Assembly: GCA_937899785.1 (NCBI GenBank)
Contig: CALCCG010000003.1
Location: 1-64,000, forward strand
From: an uncultured Erythrobacter sp.
GTDB taxonomy: Bacteria > Pseudomonadota > Alphaproteobacteria > Sphingomonadales > Sphingomonadaceae
Reading direction: 5' to 3'
Length of the DNA: 64,000 bases
The translations under genes and the position numbers were made by a program. This document shows, in pieces, positions 47,894 to 57,400 of this stretch. How positions within the stretch are numbered: the stretch's first letter is position 1; each line of letters begins with the position of its first letter. The notes beneath the pieces were generated by a model, which worked only from the letters and a program-made list of their open reading frames with translations, searched no databases and was not told where the DNA came from.

Positions 47894-47900
47894 CTCCAGA

Positions 47901-48359
47901 TCACTCACCCGCGATAGCGATGACCGCATCGACTTCGACCGCGGCACCGAGCGGCAGAGCCGGCACTCCGATCGCCGCGCGTGCATGACGACCCCGTTCG
48001 CCAAAGACTTCAAACATCAGATCCGATGCGCCGTTGGCGACTTTGGGTTGATCTGTGAAAGCTGGGGTCGAGCTGACAAACGCCCCGAGCTTCACGACCC
48101 GCTCAACCTTATCGAGCAATCCAGCTTCCTTCAGCTGCGCCAGAATCATCAATCCGCAAGCCCGAGCCGCTTCTATACCGTCGGGTAGATTCACATTTTC
48201 GCCCAGCCTCCCCTTCTTGAGAACGCCATCAATGAAGGGAAGTTGGCCAGACACATGGGCAAAGCCGCCATAGGCTACCACCGGTACATAACTTGCCACT
48301 GGAGAGGCCGCATCCGGAAGAAGGATCCCAAGCTCTTGCAAACGCGCTTCAACACTCAT
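47901..48359 (-). CDS. RidA family protein
   Basis: This 152-residue member of the YjgF/YER057c/UK114 family deaminates reactive enamine/imine intermediates. It shows VVAYGGFAHVSGQLPFIDG, the central LKEAGLLDKVERVVKLGAFV and the C-terminal HARAAIGVPALPLGAAVEVD with the Arg that binds the substrate carboxylate. ATG 48359 overlaps the upstream HAD stop. Confidence 0.92.
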   Translation of the reverse strand: MSVEARLQELGILLPDAASPVASYVPVVAYGGFAHVSGQLPFIDGVLKKGRLGENVNLPDGIEAARACGLMILAQLKEAGLLDKVERVVKLGAFVSSTPAFTDQPKVANGASDLMFEVFGERGRHARAAIGVPALPLGAAVEVDAVIAIAGE

Positions 48360-48988
48360 GCCGGTTCCTTTTCCAAGCGTGCCACTAGCCACGGCAAAGC
48401 ATCCGCCCAGCGGTCGATCCTTGCGTCCGCGTTTCCTTCTTTATGCGCACACGTGATGCCCTCTGCGATCATCGGTTCGCCGCACATATGCAGGCGAACA
48501 ACGTTAGGGACGGTCTCCTTTACCGAAACGTGGTGTTGCGCCAGATCATCAATGAAGACCGCGCGGCGGTCCGCCCCATACTCGTCCAATATAGCCTTGA
48601 GCGCGGGACCCTTTGGCCCCTGATTGGTGTAGACGGGTGCGAGGATCCCCACTTTCGCAAGCTGCTCCGCGCGTTTCTCCCGGCGCTCATCGACGAGGTT
48701 GGTGAGCACAACAATATCGGCAAGCTCCGAGAGAGCGTTGATCGCCTCAACCGCGCCCTCGATCGGCTCTTGTGTGTCCATCTCAGTGTCGAAGAAGCGG
48801 CCCAGCATCTTCCAAGTGTCCATAGCTTGGAGCACTTCGCCAGTGGCTTTCCAGCGAAGGGCCTCCGCAAAGTTGTGCCCCTCAAGATTGAAGTCGACAC
48901 CTTGGCTTGCTTCCAGCCACTTCTTGAACGGGGCAACCATGTGCAAAAGCACTTCGTCGCAATCGCTGATTATGAGGGGGCGAGTCAT
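48356..48988 (-). CDS. HAD-superfamily hydrolase
   Basis: This 210-residue protein has motif I ISDCDEVL (nucleophile Asp), motif II IVVLTNL and motif IV AVFIDDLAQH. The substrate is not evident. It overlaps DUF3572 and RidA genes by four bases each, so the five genes from 49284 to 46014 form one operon. Confidence 0.88.
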   Translation of the reverse strand: MTRPLIISDCDEVLLHMVAPFKKWLEASQGVDFNLEGHNFAEALRWKATGEVLQAMDTWKMLGRFFDTEMDTQEPIEGAVEAINALSELADIVVLTNLVDERREKRAEQLAKVGILAPVYTNQGPKGPALKAILDEYGADRRAVFIDDLAQHHVSVKETVPNVVRLHMCGEPMIAEGITCAHKEGNADARIDRWADALPWLVARLEKEPA

Positions 48989-49284
48989 TCTAGCTGGCTC
49001 CTTGGAGAGAGGTCTTGGCGAGCCGCCATAAGCTCTTCCGGCGTGACCGCCAGAGCTTCCGCAGCTCGTATCAGATCAGGTTCGTAGTTGGCGAGAAAGT
49101 CAAGGCATGAGGCAAGAACTGTTGGATCCCCGAGCCCGCTGCGAAGCGTGTCAGGTTCCAACCCGGTTAGTTCCAGATACCGCCCCGCTCGCTCATCGTC
49201 CTCAAGCACCCAGCCCAGCGCTGCAAGAGCAAGGGTTGCCGCCCGCGTTGTCTTTTCGGCACCATCAGCATGGTTTTGCGGCAT
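48985..49284 (-). CDS. DUF3572 protein
   Basis: This 99-residue cytosolic protein matches DUF3572 (LALAALGWVLEDDERAGRYL, LASCLDFLANYEPDLIRAAE), a small alphaproteobacterial family of unknown role. The start at 49284 follows homology; the longer frame is non-coding. It is the first gene of the five-gene operon and divergent from divK. Confidence 0.88.
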   Translation of the reverse strand: MPQNHADGAEKTTRAATLALAALGWVLEDDERAGRYLELTGLEPDTLRSGLGDPTVLASCLDFLANYEPDLIRAAEALAVTPEELMAARQDLSPRSQLE

Positions 49285-49345
49285 TGTCGCAATCTTTCGT
49301 GTGGGGTAATCGGGTAAACCAATCGGGGCGATAATAGCGGGGCGC

Positions 49346-49717
49346 GTGGTGACCAAGCGAATAATGGTCGTGGAAGATAACGACCTTAACCGCAAACTCT
49401 TCTGTGACGTTTTGAACGCGAATGGTTTCGAAGCGGTGCCCGTTGCGGATGGTGAGCTCGTACTAGAAACCGCGAGACGGCACACACCCGACCTTATAAT
49501 CATGGATATTCAGCTCCAAGGTGTCTCTGGCGTCGACCTAATCGAAGCGGCAAAAGGCGACGCCAGGCTAGAGGCGATACCGGTTCTGGCGGTAACCGCT
49601 TTTGCCGCGAAAGGCGATGAAGAGCGGATCCGAGCGGCAGGGGCTTCGGGATATCTGGCAAAGCCTGTGTCGATCACGCCATTCCTCAGCGCGGTAAAGG
49701 GCTTGCTGCCTGGTTGA
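49346..49717 (+). CDS. divK: DivK-type single-domain response regulator
   Basis: This 123-residue receiver has EDNDLNRKLFCDVL, the phospho-acceptor in LIIMDIQLQGVSG (Asp near 53), TA (AVTAFAAKG) and Lys in YLAKPVS. It has no output domain. The arrangement and sequence fit DivK, which controls the DivJ/PleC/DivL phosphorelay upstream of CtrA. The start is one of two tandem GTG codons (49346 or 49349). Confidence 0.88.
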   Translation: MVTKRIMVVEDNDLNRKLFCDVLNANGFEAVPVADGELVLETARRHTPDLIIMDIQLQGVSGVDLIEAAKGDARLEAIPVLAVTAFAAKGDEERIRAAGASGYLAKPVSITPFLSAVKGLLPG

Positions 49718-49810
49718 AGACCGCCCAACGCTTGACAAATCTGGTGCCGAAACGCTTTTCCAGCGTTTGTGTATTGGAATTAGGCCAGCCTACCCAAGAT
49801 TCGCTCAAGA

Positions 49811-50071
49811 ATGAAAGACTACCCGACCATGACCGAAGCCGAAGTTGATGAGCGGATCCGCGCTCTTATCGAGCCCTTCAACAAGAAGGGTATCGATATT
49901 GAGGCCCCTACGACGTTTGCCAATGATTTAGAATTCGACAGCCTCACAGTCATGGACTTTGTGGCCGAGATCGAAGATGAATTCGACATAATCATCACCA
50001 TGAACCAGCAGGCCGAGATTGAGAACTACGGACAACTCGTCGCGGCGGTGCACAAGCTCCAGGATAGCTGA
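49811..50071 (+). CDS. Acyl carrier protein of the sphingolipid pathway
   Basis: This 86-residue carrier has the phosphopantetheine attachment Ser44 in EFDSLTVMDFV. It differs from housekeeping AcpP by its basic KKGIDI segment and its place 14 bases before the serine palmitoyltransferase gene. In Caulobacter and sphingomonads such an ACP delivers the acyl chain to SPT. Confidence 0.9.
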   Translation: MKDYPTMTEAEVDERIRALIEPFNKKGIDIEAPTTFANDLEFDSLTVMDFVAEIEDEFDIIITMNQQAEIENYGQLVAAVHKLQDS

Positions 50072-50085
50072 TACAAGGCGCCCCT

Positions 50086-51330
50086 ATGACCGACCTAGCC
50101 ACTAAAGCCGCCCCTGACGCCGCCACGCCCAAAGGAGACCTATTCTCCAAGTTCGATGGGATGATCGAGCTGCGCGAAACGATTCTCGCGACCGGTGTTG
50201 AAGATCCATACAATCTCGTGATGGAAAAGGTGCTCTCTCCGACGCGCGCCATCTGCAATGGCCGCGATACAATTCTGCTCGGCACCTACAATTATATGGG
50301 CATGACGTTCGACCCCGACGTGCTTGATGCTGGCAAGGAAGCGTTGGAAAGCTACGGCTCCGGCACGACGGGCAGCCGTGTTCTCAACGGCACGTATCAA
50401 GGGCACAAAGAATGCGAGGACGCGCTCAAAGAATTCTATGCGATGGACCATGCGATGGTCTTTTCGACGGGGTATCAGGCCAATTTGGGCATCATCTCAA
50501 CAATCGCCGGCAAGGGTGACTACATCATCCTAGATATCGACAGCCACGCGTCGATTTATGATGGCTGCGCCATGGGCAAGGCTGAGATCGTGCCGTTTAA
50601 GCACAACGATATCGAAGCTCTGGAAAAGCGGATGCGGCGCCTGCCAGCGGATGCAGGCAAGCTCGTCGTTTTGGAAGGCGTGTACTCGATGCTGGGCGAT
50701 GTCGCCCCGCTTCAAGAGATGGTTGCTATCGCGAAAAAGTATGGCGCGATGGTGTTGGTGGACGAAGCGCATTCGATGGGCTTTATCGGAGAGAACGGCC
50801 GCGGTGTTGCCGAACAACAAGGAGTAATCGAAGATGTCGACTTCATCATCGGCACCTTCTCGAAAAGCGTCGGAACCGTCGGCGGCTTCTGCGTCTCGAA
50901 CCATCCCAAGTTTGATATTCTGCGCCTAGTTTGCCGGCCTTATGTCTTCACCGCCAGCTTGCCGCCAAGTGTGGTGGCCACGGCAGCGACTTCGATCCGC
51001 AAGCTGCGGCACGGCGCCAACAAGCGCGCGCATTTGTGGGAGAACTCAAAGCGCCTGCATGAAGGCCTGGTTGAGATGGGGCTCTCGCTCGGTACAGACG
51101 AACCGCAAAGCGCGATTATTGCCGTGATTATGCCGGACTTGGAGCGCGGTGCGATGATGTGGGAGGCGCTTTTGAAGGAGGGCCTCTACGTCAACCTCGC
51201 ACGGCCACCGGCCACGCCAGCTGGCATGACTTTGCTGCGCTGTTCGCTGTGCGCTGAGCACTCCACTGAGGAAGTAGACGCGATACTTGCGATGTTTGAG
51301 AGCGCCGGCAAAGCGGTCGGGATTATCTGA
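50086..51330 (+). CDS. spt: Serine palmitoyltransferase
   Basis: This 414-residue PLP enzyme condenses serine with an acyl thioester, the first step of sphingolipid synthesis. It has MVLVDEAHSMGFIGENGRG, the PLP-lysine loop GTFSKSVGTVGGFC and LEGVYSMLGDVAPLQ. It belongs to the alpha-oxoamine synthase family; KBL and ALAS relatives differ, and the linked ACP supports SPT. It is soluble. Confidence 0.94.
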   Translation: MTDLATKAAPDAATPKGDLFSKFDGMIELRETILATGVEDPYNLVMEKVLSPTRAICNGRDTILLGTYNYMGMTFDPDVLDAGKEALESYGSGTTGSRVLNGTYQGHKECEDALKEFYAMDHAMVFSTGYQANLGIISTIAGKGDYIILDIDSHASIYDGCAMGKAEIVPFKHNDIEALEKRMRRLPADAGKLVVLEGVYSMLGDVAPLQEMVAIAKKYGAMVLVDEAHSMGFIGENGRGVAEQQGVIEDVDFIIGTFSKSVGTVGGFCVSNHPKFDILRLVCRPYVFTASLPPSVVATAATSIRKLRHGANKRAHLWENSKRLHEGLVEMGLSLGTDEPQSAIIAVIMPDLERGAMMWEALLKEGLYVNLARPPATPAGMTLLRCSLCAEHSTEEVDAILAMFESAGKAVGII

Positions 51331-51338
51331 CTAGCGGT

Positions 51339-52016
51339 CTAATCCGTGGCGGTAAGCCAACGCGCCGTAGCGACAGCCACAAGAGACCCAATCAACTGGG
51401 CAGCAATAAACATCGGCGCGTCGCCCGGCGCTATGCCGGTGTATGTGTCGGTCAGCGTACGGGCTACCGCGATAGCCGGATTGGCAAAACTGGTAGAAGA
51501 CGTGAACCAAATTGCACTGCTGATATACAACGCAACTGCGGCCGGGATGGCAGCGGGTCGATAGCGCAGCAGCAGCAGAATCGTGAGCACTAGTCCAAAG
51601 GTTGCAATGAACTCTCCCACCCATTGACCCACCCCTGTGCGCGGAGTGTCCGACACCTGAAGCACCGGCAACGTGAACATCACATGCGCCACGAACCCCG
51701 CACAAGAGCCCGCGACCACCTGCACCGCTACGAACGCGGCAGCCAGTCCCGGGCGGATTTCGCGTCGAACTACGAACGCCAACGTCACTGCCGGATTGAA
51801 ATGGGCTCCAGAGATGGGGCCCAGCATCGAAATCAGGACAAACAGAATGGCCCCGATCGACAATGTGTTGGAGATCAGAGCGACCCCGCCGTTTCCGCTC
51901 GCCAAGTCTTCTGCCATGATCCCGGATCCGATCACGGCCAGGAATAGGAAAAAGGTTCCAATCGCTTCGGCTACAAGTTTGCGGGCGGTGTTTGGTTCAG
52001 ACTCTTCACTGGTCAT
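51339..52016 (-). CDS. Aquaporin/MIP family channel
   Basis: This 225-residue six-helix protein has two NPA motifs, GAHFNPAVTLAF and TSFANPAIAVARTLTD, so it is a functional-looking MIP channel for water or small solutes. GAGG precedes ATG 52016, which overlaps the 3' end of the DedA gene. The lack of a typical aromatic/Arg filter statement means I do not assign AqpZ or GlpF. Confidence 0.9.
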   Translation of the reverse strand: MTSEESEPNTARKLVAEAIGTFFLFLAVIGSGIMAEDLASGNGGVALISNTLSIGAILFVLISMLGPISGAHFNPAVTLAFVVRREIRPGLAAAFVAVQVVAGSCAGFVAHVMFTLPVLQVSDTPRTGVGQWVGEFIATFGLVLTILLLLRYRPAAIPAAVALYISSAIWFTSSTSFANPAIAVARTLTDTYTGIAPGDAPMFIAAQLIGSLVAVATARWLTATD

Positions 52017-52677
52017 AGCGTGCCTCAATTGAGCCTGGATTGGCGCAAGGTCCGCCGGCGGATTCATCGCCACCGCCAAACTGTGTCAACACCGCCACAC
52101 CACCGATCACAAGCAGCACGAAAGCGGATGTCACGAACCCTAAATAGCGATCAATAAGGCTCTTTATAGGAGCGCCAAAAACGCGGAACAGCAAGCCGAT
52201 AGTGAAGAAGATCATCCCGCGACCGATGAGACTGGCGGCGATGAATGTCGCGAAGTTCATGCTCACAAATCCCGCGCTGATTGTGAGCAGTTTGAACGGT
52301 ACAGGCGTTGAGCCGGCGATAATGATCGCCTCCCAATCATACTCTTTGAGATAGCACGCCGCGGCCGGAAAGCTCTCAGAAAGCCCGATAAGCTTGAGCA
52401 GCCAAACGCCCACGCTGTCAAACAGAGCCACACCTATGAGGTATCCGAACGCCCCCCCTGCCACCGATGCAAGCGTGGCAATGATCCCAAACCGCAGAGC
52501 CTTCTTGGGTTCCGCAAGGCACATCAATCCGAGCAGGGGGTGTGGGGGGATCGGAAAAAAGCTTGCTTCGACAAAGCAGAAAAAAGTCAGCCACCCTTGC
52601 GCATAGGGGTGCGAGGCTTTGTCCATGGTCCACTCGTATAGTGCACGCAGCCAAGCCATTAGCAGCCAATCTCCCAT
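52006..52677 (-). CDS. DedA/YqaA family membrane protein
   Basis: This 223-residue inner-membrane protein is of the VTT/SNARE-associated family. The motif ASFFPIPPHPLLGLMCL and the later IIAGSTPVPFKLLTISAGF are typical of YqaA-type members, implicated in membrane-lipid homeostasis. ATG 52677 follows GAGGG. A longer frame extends to 52773, where no start site is supported. Confidence 0.88.
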   Translation of the reverse strand: MGDWLLMAWLRALYEWTMDKASHPYAQGWLTFFCFVEASFFPIPPHPLLGLMCLAEPKKALRFGIIATLASVAGGAFGYLIGVALFDSVGVWLLKLIGLSESFPAAACYLKEYDWEAIIIAGSTPVPFKLLTISAGFVSMNFATFIAASLIGRGMIFFTIGLLFRVFGAPIKSLIDRYLGFVTSAFVLLVIGGVAVLTQFGGGDESAGGPCANPGSIEARYDQ

Positions 52678-52748
52678 CTTGGCCCTCGAGCCGCTGAATG
52701 TCCGCCTAGGACAGGCTTGCAGGGAGCGCAAGTAGCATCCCTTAAAAC

Positions 52749-52789
52749 CTATTTGGTAAAAAAAGATTGACATTGTAACGCTATTTGGT
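52749..52789. repeat. Direct repeat CTATTTGGT flanking the -35 box
   Basis: Two copies of CTATTTGGT start 32 bases apart, about three helix turns, on either side of the -35 hexamer. They could be half-sites for an activator. Confidence 0.4.
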
Positions 52790-52795
52790 TACAAA
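52767..52795 (+). promoter_or_regulatory. Sigma-70-like promoter of the GTA remnant
   Basis: TTGACA (52767-52772), a 17-base spacer and TACAAA (52790-52795) form a near-consensus promoter pointing to the terminase genes. The expected start of transcription is near 52802. Confidence 0.6.
52773..52794. promoter_or_regulatory. Dyad operator overlapping the GTA promoter
   Basis: TTGTAAC and GTTACAA are perfect 7-bp arms with 8 bases between. They cover the promoter spacer and the -10 box, the classical place for a repressor. In addition CTATTTGGT occurs twice in direct orientation (52749-52757 and 52781-52789), 32 bases apart. Confidence 0.55.
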
Positions 52796-52814
52796 GAGGC
52801 AACATCGCAAAAGT

Positions 52815-53384
52815 GTGAGTCGCAAAGAGATCGCGGCACACCCCGCCCTTCGCGGCCATTCCAACTGGAAAGGCCGCTTTCTTAGTGCCGTCCCGACCCC
52901 GGAGGTCACGATCACCGCGTCCCACAAACGAACCAACATCAACGACCAACTCAAGAGGGGTGAGGAGCCTGGCCTTAACCGCCATTGGCGCGGCCGGTTT
53001 CTCGACTTTCTGGCCGAAAGTTCAAACGTGTCCGAATCCGCCAGGCGGGCCGGGATCAACCCCAGCCGGGCCTATAAGGTTCGCCGCGAGGAGCCCGAAT
53101 TCGCCCGTCAATGGCTTGCCGCCTTATGGGAGGGCTACGTCCATCTCGAATTGGAAGTCTTGCGACGGCTTCGCGAAGGAGACAATTCCACCAGCGGCAA
53201 CGACAAATACGACTTCGCCAACGCCATAAGGCTGCTGAACGCGCATCGCGACAACGCCGTGCGGGCTCAGGCCGAACAACGCAATGTAAGCGCCGCTGAA
53301 ATACGCGCCTCGATCGATCGAAAAGTCGAAGCGATCCGGCTCCAAGTGCAGCGCGAGAAGCTCAAGAGTCCGGCCAGATCGTGA
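52815..53384 (+). CDS. GTA-like small terminase/HTH protein
   Basis: This is a roughly 189-residue protein (GTG at 52815 chosen because the promoter -10 overlaps the upstream TTG at 52785). The central region FLAESSNVSESARRAGINPS is a helix-turn-helix like that of GTA gp1 small terminases, followed by a helical oligomerisation part rich in Arg/Glu. Two similar segments, NWKGRFLSAV and HWRGRFLDFL, occur about 45 residues apart. It immediately precedes the terminase large gene, with a GTGA overlap. Confidence 0.72.
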   Translation: MSRKEIAAHPALRGHSNWKGRFLSAVPTPEVTITASHKRTNINDQLKRGEEPGLNRHWRGRFLDFLAESSNVSESARRAGINPSRAYKVRREEPEFARQWLAALWEGYVHLELEVLRRLREGDNSTSGNDKYDFANAIRLLNAHRDNAVRAQAEQRNVSAAEIRASIDRKVEAIRLQVQREKLKSPARS

Positions 53385-54706
53385 CCATCAATTTGTCGTT
53401 CCTCGCCGAGGAAGACAGCGATACACGCGATCGGATCGTAAATGCGCTGGATCAACGTGAGCGCAACGAGTTCGATTTCCATTGGGAATTGAATGCAAGA
53501 CCGCCGCAACTGGCTCCGACAGGGGACTGGCGCACATGGATGATTATGGCCGGGCGCGGTTTTGGCAAGACCCGGGGGGGTGCCGAATGGGTGCGGCAGA
53601 TCGCCGAAAGCAAGCCTAACGCGCGCGTTGCGCTCTTGTCGTCTTCGCTTGCGGAAGCCCGTAGCGTAATGATTGAAGGAGAGAGCGGTATCCTGGCTTG
53701 CTCACCCCCTGATCGTCGCCCGATCTTCGAGCCATCATTACGGCGACTGCGATTTCCCAATGGTGCGCAGGCCCAGATCTATTCCGCCGCTGAACCAGAG
53801 AGCTTGCGAGGTCCTCAGCACAGCCACGCTTGGTGCGATGAAGTCGGGAAGTGGCCGCTTAGCGGAGAGCGAGCGACACGATGCTGGAACAATCTGCTTA
53901 TGGGCCTGCGGCTTACGGCTCGTCCCCAGACGATGGTGACAACGACACCGCGAACGGTGCCCTTGATCGAACGGCTGTTGAAACAAGAAAAGCAGGGTTC
54001 GATCGCGGTTACGCGCGGATCCACTTACGACAATGTCGGCAACCTACCTCGCCGGTTCTTTGAAGCCATTGAGACGGAGTTTTCCGGGACACAACTAGCC
54101 CGCCAAGAAATCTGTGGCGAGTTTCTCGCGGACATTGAAGGCGCTCTTTGGACGCGAAGCGTGCTCGAAGCTTCACGCGAAGATGGCGTTGCACCGGTGT
54201 ATCGCCGGGTCGTTGTCGCGGTGGACCCGCCAGCTTCGGCCAAAGGGGACGAATGCGGAATTGTCGTCGCATCCCTTGGAGAAGATGGCGTGGCCCGCGT
54301 CCTTGCGGATTGCAGCGTCGCGCAAGCAGGTCCCGGTGATTGGGCGAGCGCGGTAAGCGCAGCCGCTAAAGAGTGGCAGGCCGACCGGGTTGTGGCGGAG
54401 GCCAATCAGGGCGGAGCAATGGTAGAGAGCGTCTTACGCGCCGTAGATAAGGCGTTACCCATCAAGCTCGTACACGCGAGCCATGGGAAAGTCGCGCGAG
54501 CGGAACCCATCGCGGCGCTCTACACGGCCGGCCGAGTTCGACACCGCGGGATCTTCGCGAGGCTCGAAGACCAATTGTGCGGCCTCCTAACCGGCGGCGA
54601 TTACGCCGGGCCGGGCCGCAGCCCCGATAGAGCCGACGCTCTTGTGTGGGCGCTGAGTGAACTCATGCTCAACCGCCCCACGCGGCCAAGCGTTCGCCCG
54701 ATCTGA
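53381..54706 (+). CDS. GTA/phage terminase large subunit
   Basis: This 441-residue packaging ATPase-nuclease has Walker A AGRGFGKTRGGAEW, Walker B AWCDEVGKW, and the nuclease domain with VAVDPPASAKGDECG, EANQGG and SPDRADALVWAL. It is full length and shows no internal stop, and it matches the RcGTA gp2 family. Its stop codon is 12 bases before the portal gene. Confidence 0.92.
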   Translation: MTINLSFLAEEDSDTRDRIVNALDQRERNEFDFHWELNARPPQLAPTGDWRTWMIMAGRGFGKTRGGAEWVRQIAESKPNARVALLSSSLAEARSVMIEGESGILACSPPDRRPIFEPSLRRLRFPNGAQAQIYSAAEPESLRGPQHSHAWCDEVGKWPLSGERATRCWNNLLMGLRLTARPQTMVTTTPRTVPLIERLLKQEKQGSIAVTRGSTYDNVGNLPRRFFEAIETEFSGTQLARQEICGEFLADIEGALWTRSVLEASREDGVAPVYRRVVVAVDPPASAKGDECGIVVASLGEDGVARVLADCSVAQAGPGDWASAVSAAAKEWQADRVVAEANQGGAMVESVLRAVDKALPIKLVHASHGKVARAEPIAALYTAGRVRHRGIFARLEDQLCGLLTGGDYAGPGRSPDRADALVWALSELMLNRPTRPSVRPI

Positions 54707-54718
54707 AAAGGAACCCAT

Positions 54719-55585
54719 ATGGCTTGGATCGATACTTTTCTCTCTGCCTTTAAAGGTGGGGAGACGTCCCGCGTGCCCCTCGCGTCGGGCTTTGTTACCG
54801 GCATGCCGGGCGAATGGCTTCATGCGTTTGAGGCGACCATCCCCGATGGCTATGAATACACGAGCGCCGTACGCCGCGGTTTTCTCGCCAACCCGATTGC
54901 TCAGCGCGCCGTCCGCATTGTCGCGGAGGGCATTGCCCAAGCCCCACTTTCAAGCTCGCATGCGGAGCTCATGGCGCTTGTTAAGGCCACGAGCGCAGGC
55001 CAACCACTTGTCGAAACTCTGGCGGCGCACTTGCTGCTCCATGGCAATGGCTACGTGCAAATCGTAAAGGACGCCCAGGGACGGCCCTATGAACTCTACG
55101 CCCTTCGGCCAGATCGCGTGCAGATCGTGACCGATGAAAGTGGTTGGCCGTGCGCGGTCGACTACAATATAGCAGGCGAGCAACGCCGCATCCCGATGGA
55201 AGACGACGATGGTTGGCCAAGCCTCATCCAGGTTAAGGCAATGCATCCGCTAGAGGACCACTACGGTGCCAGCGCGCTCGCCGCCGCGCACGAAGCGGTG
55301 AAAATTCATAACGCCGCCTCGGCTTGGAATTGCGCTCTGCTTGACAACGCGGCGCGGCCATCCGGCGCACTAGTCTACGATACGGGCGATGGTGCAGGGC
55401 TCACCAACGATCAGTTCGATCGGCTCAAATCGGAACTGACAACCGCTTTCTCTGGCGCTGGTAACGCGGGTCGACCGATGCTTCTCGATGGCGGTCTAAA
55501 ATAGCAGAGTATGGCGCTTTCGCCCGCTGATATGGACTTTGCAACGCTGAAAAGCACCGCAGCGCGCGAGGTGGCCCTGGCATTC
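54719..55585 (+). pseudogene. GTA portal protein, truncated by an amber codon and a deletion
   Basis: The first 261 codons code for an HK97/GTA portal protein (TSAVRRGFLANPIAQRAVRI, HLLLHGNGYVQIVKD, ALRPDRVQIV). A TAG at 55502-55504 replaces what should be Trp in GGLKWQSM. The same frame then continues with QSMALSPADMDFATLK and TAAREVALAF, and stops at TAA near 55586. The remaining about 110 residues and all of the head genes are missing. Confidence 0.88.
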
Positions 55586-55586
55586 G

Positions 55587-55820
55587 AGTAAGATTGCCGT
55601 GCGCGTTGCCGAGAGCTGGCATTTCGTCGACCCGATTGATGGGCTCGAAGTCTACGATCATGCCGCGCGGCAAAAGCGGGTTTTCAAGACGGTATGGCAC
55701 CAAGTTTCCGTTCCCGCGCAAGCACAAGGTGGAAGCGTGGTCGATGTCGAGGCTCGTGCTATGTTGGCCGAACTGATCGCGGGGCTTCGCAACGTTGGGA
55801 TATTTACAGAGATGGTGTGA
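55587..55820 (+). pseudogene. 3' fragment resembling a GTA tail-end DUF2793 protein
   Basis: In another frame than the portal, the codons read SKIAVRVAESWHFVDP and end RAMLAELIAGLRNVGIFTEMV. The pattern of a short beta segment, a low-complexity linker with GGSVVDVEAR and an amphipathic helix resembles the C-termini of DUF2793 proteins found at the 3' end of sphingomonad GTA clusters. The family is recalled, not searched. No start of its own is supported. Confidence 0.5.
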
Positions 55821-56011
55821 CAACACGCGACCTGGCACAACGCCATCCCAACAAAGGCGGGAGACTGTCACGAATGCGAAGGGAATTTCCTCCAAACCCT
55901 CATCGAAGCGGTAAAGTTGCAACAGTTCGAGACGATTGATTGCTTGCTACTCAACCGTGGAAAAGATAAAGGCTTTTGAGAGCCTCACGTTTATAAAAAG
56001 GGGAAATAAGA

Positions 56012-57172
<1,161 letters not shown>

Positions 57173-57200
57173 GGAGATACATAAGGCTAAATGCAGTGAA

Positions 57201-57232
57201 GGGGGCTGGAGCGATCCAGCCCCCTTCTTTTT
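57201..57232 (+). terminator. Terminator downstream of ompA-family gene
   Basis: GGGGGCTGGA and TCCAGCCCCC (57201-57210 and 57215-57224) pair over a 4-base loop, followed by TTCTTTTT. Confidence 0.9.
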
Positions 57233-57254
57233 GGTGCCAGAGGCTCTGGCGAGC

Positions 57255-57398
57255 CTAGATTGGCCGCCACAACAACCTGATGGTGGCAACAAGCTCGCTC
57301 GGTTCCAGGGCGCTTCCTATATTTTCGGCGCCGCTACGATCCAACTGGGCCAGTTCTGCCAAACGCGTGTATAGCGGCCCTGATAGTCCGGCAGGCAC
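57255..57398 (-). CDS. Candidate 47-residue small protein downstream of MFS gene
   Basis: A GTG frame opens two bases after the MFS stop and codes for a helical, Leu/Ala/Glu-rich peptide (LYTRLAELAQLDRSGAENIG, ELVATIRLLWRPI). Its composition and lack of rare codons are protein-like, and coupling to the MFS gene is possible. No family is recognised. It could also be a chance frame. Confidence 0.3.
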   Translation of the reverse strand: MPAGLSGPLYTRLAELAQLDRSGAENIGSALEPSELVATIRLLWRPI

Positions 57399-57400
57399 CC

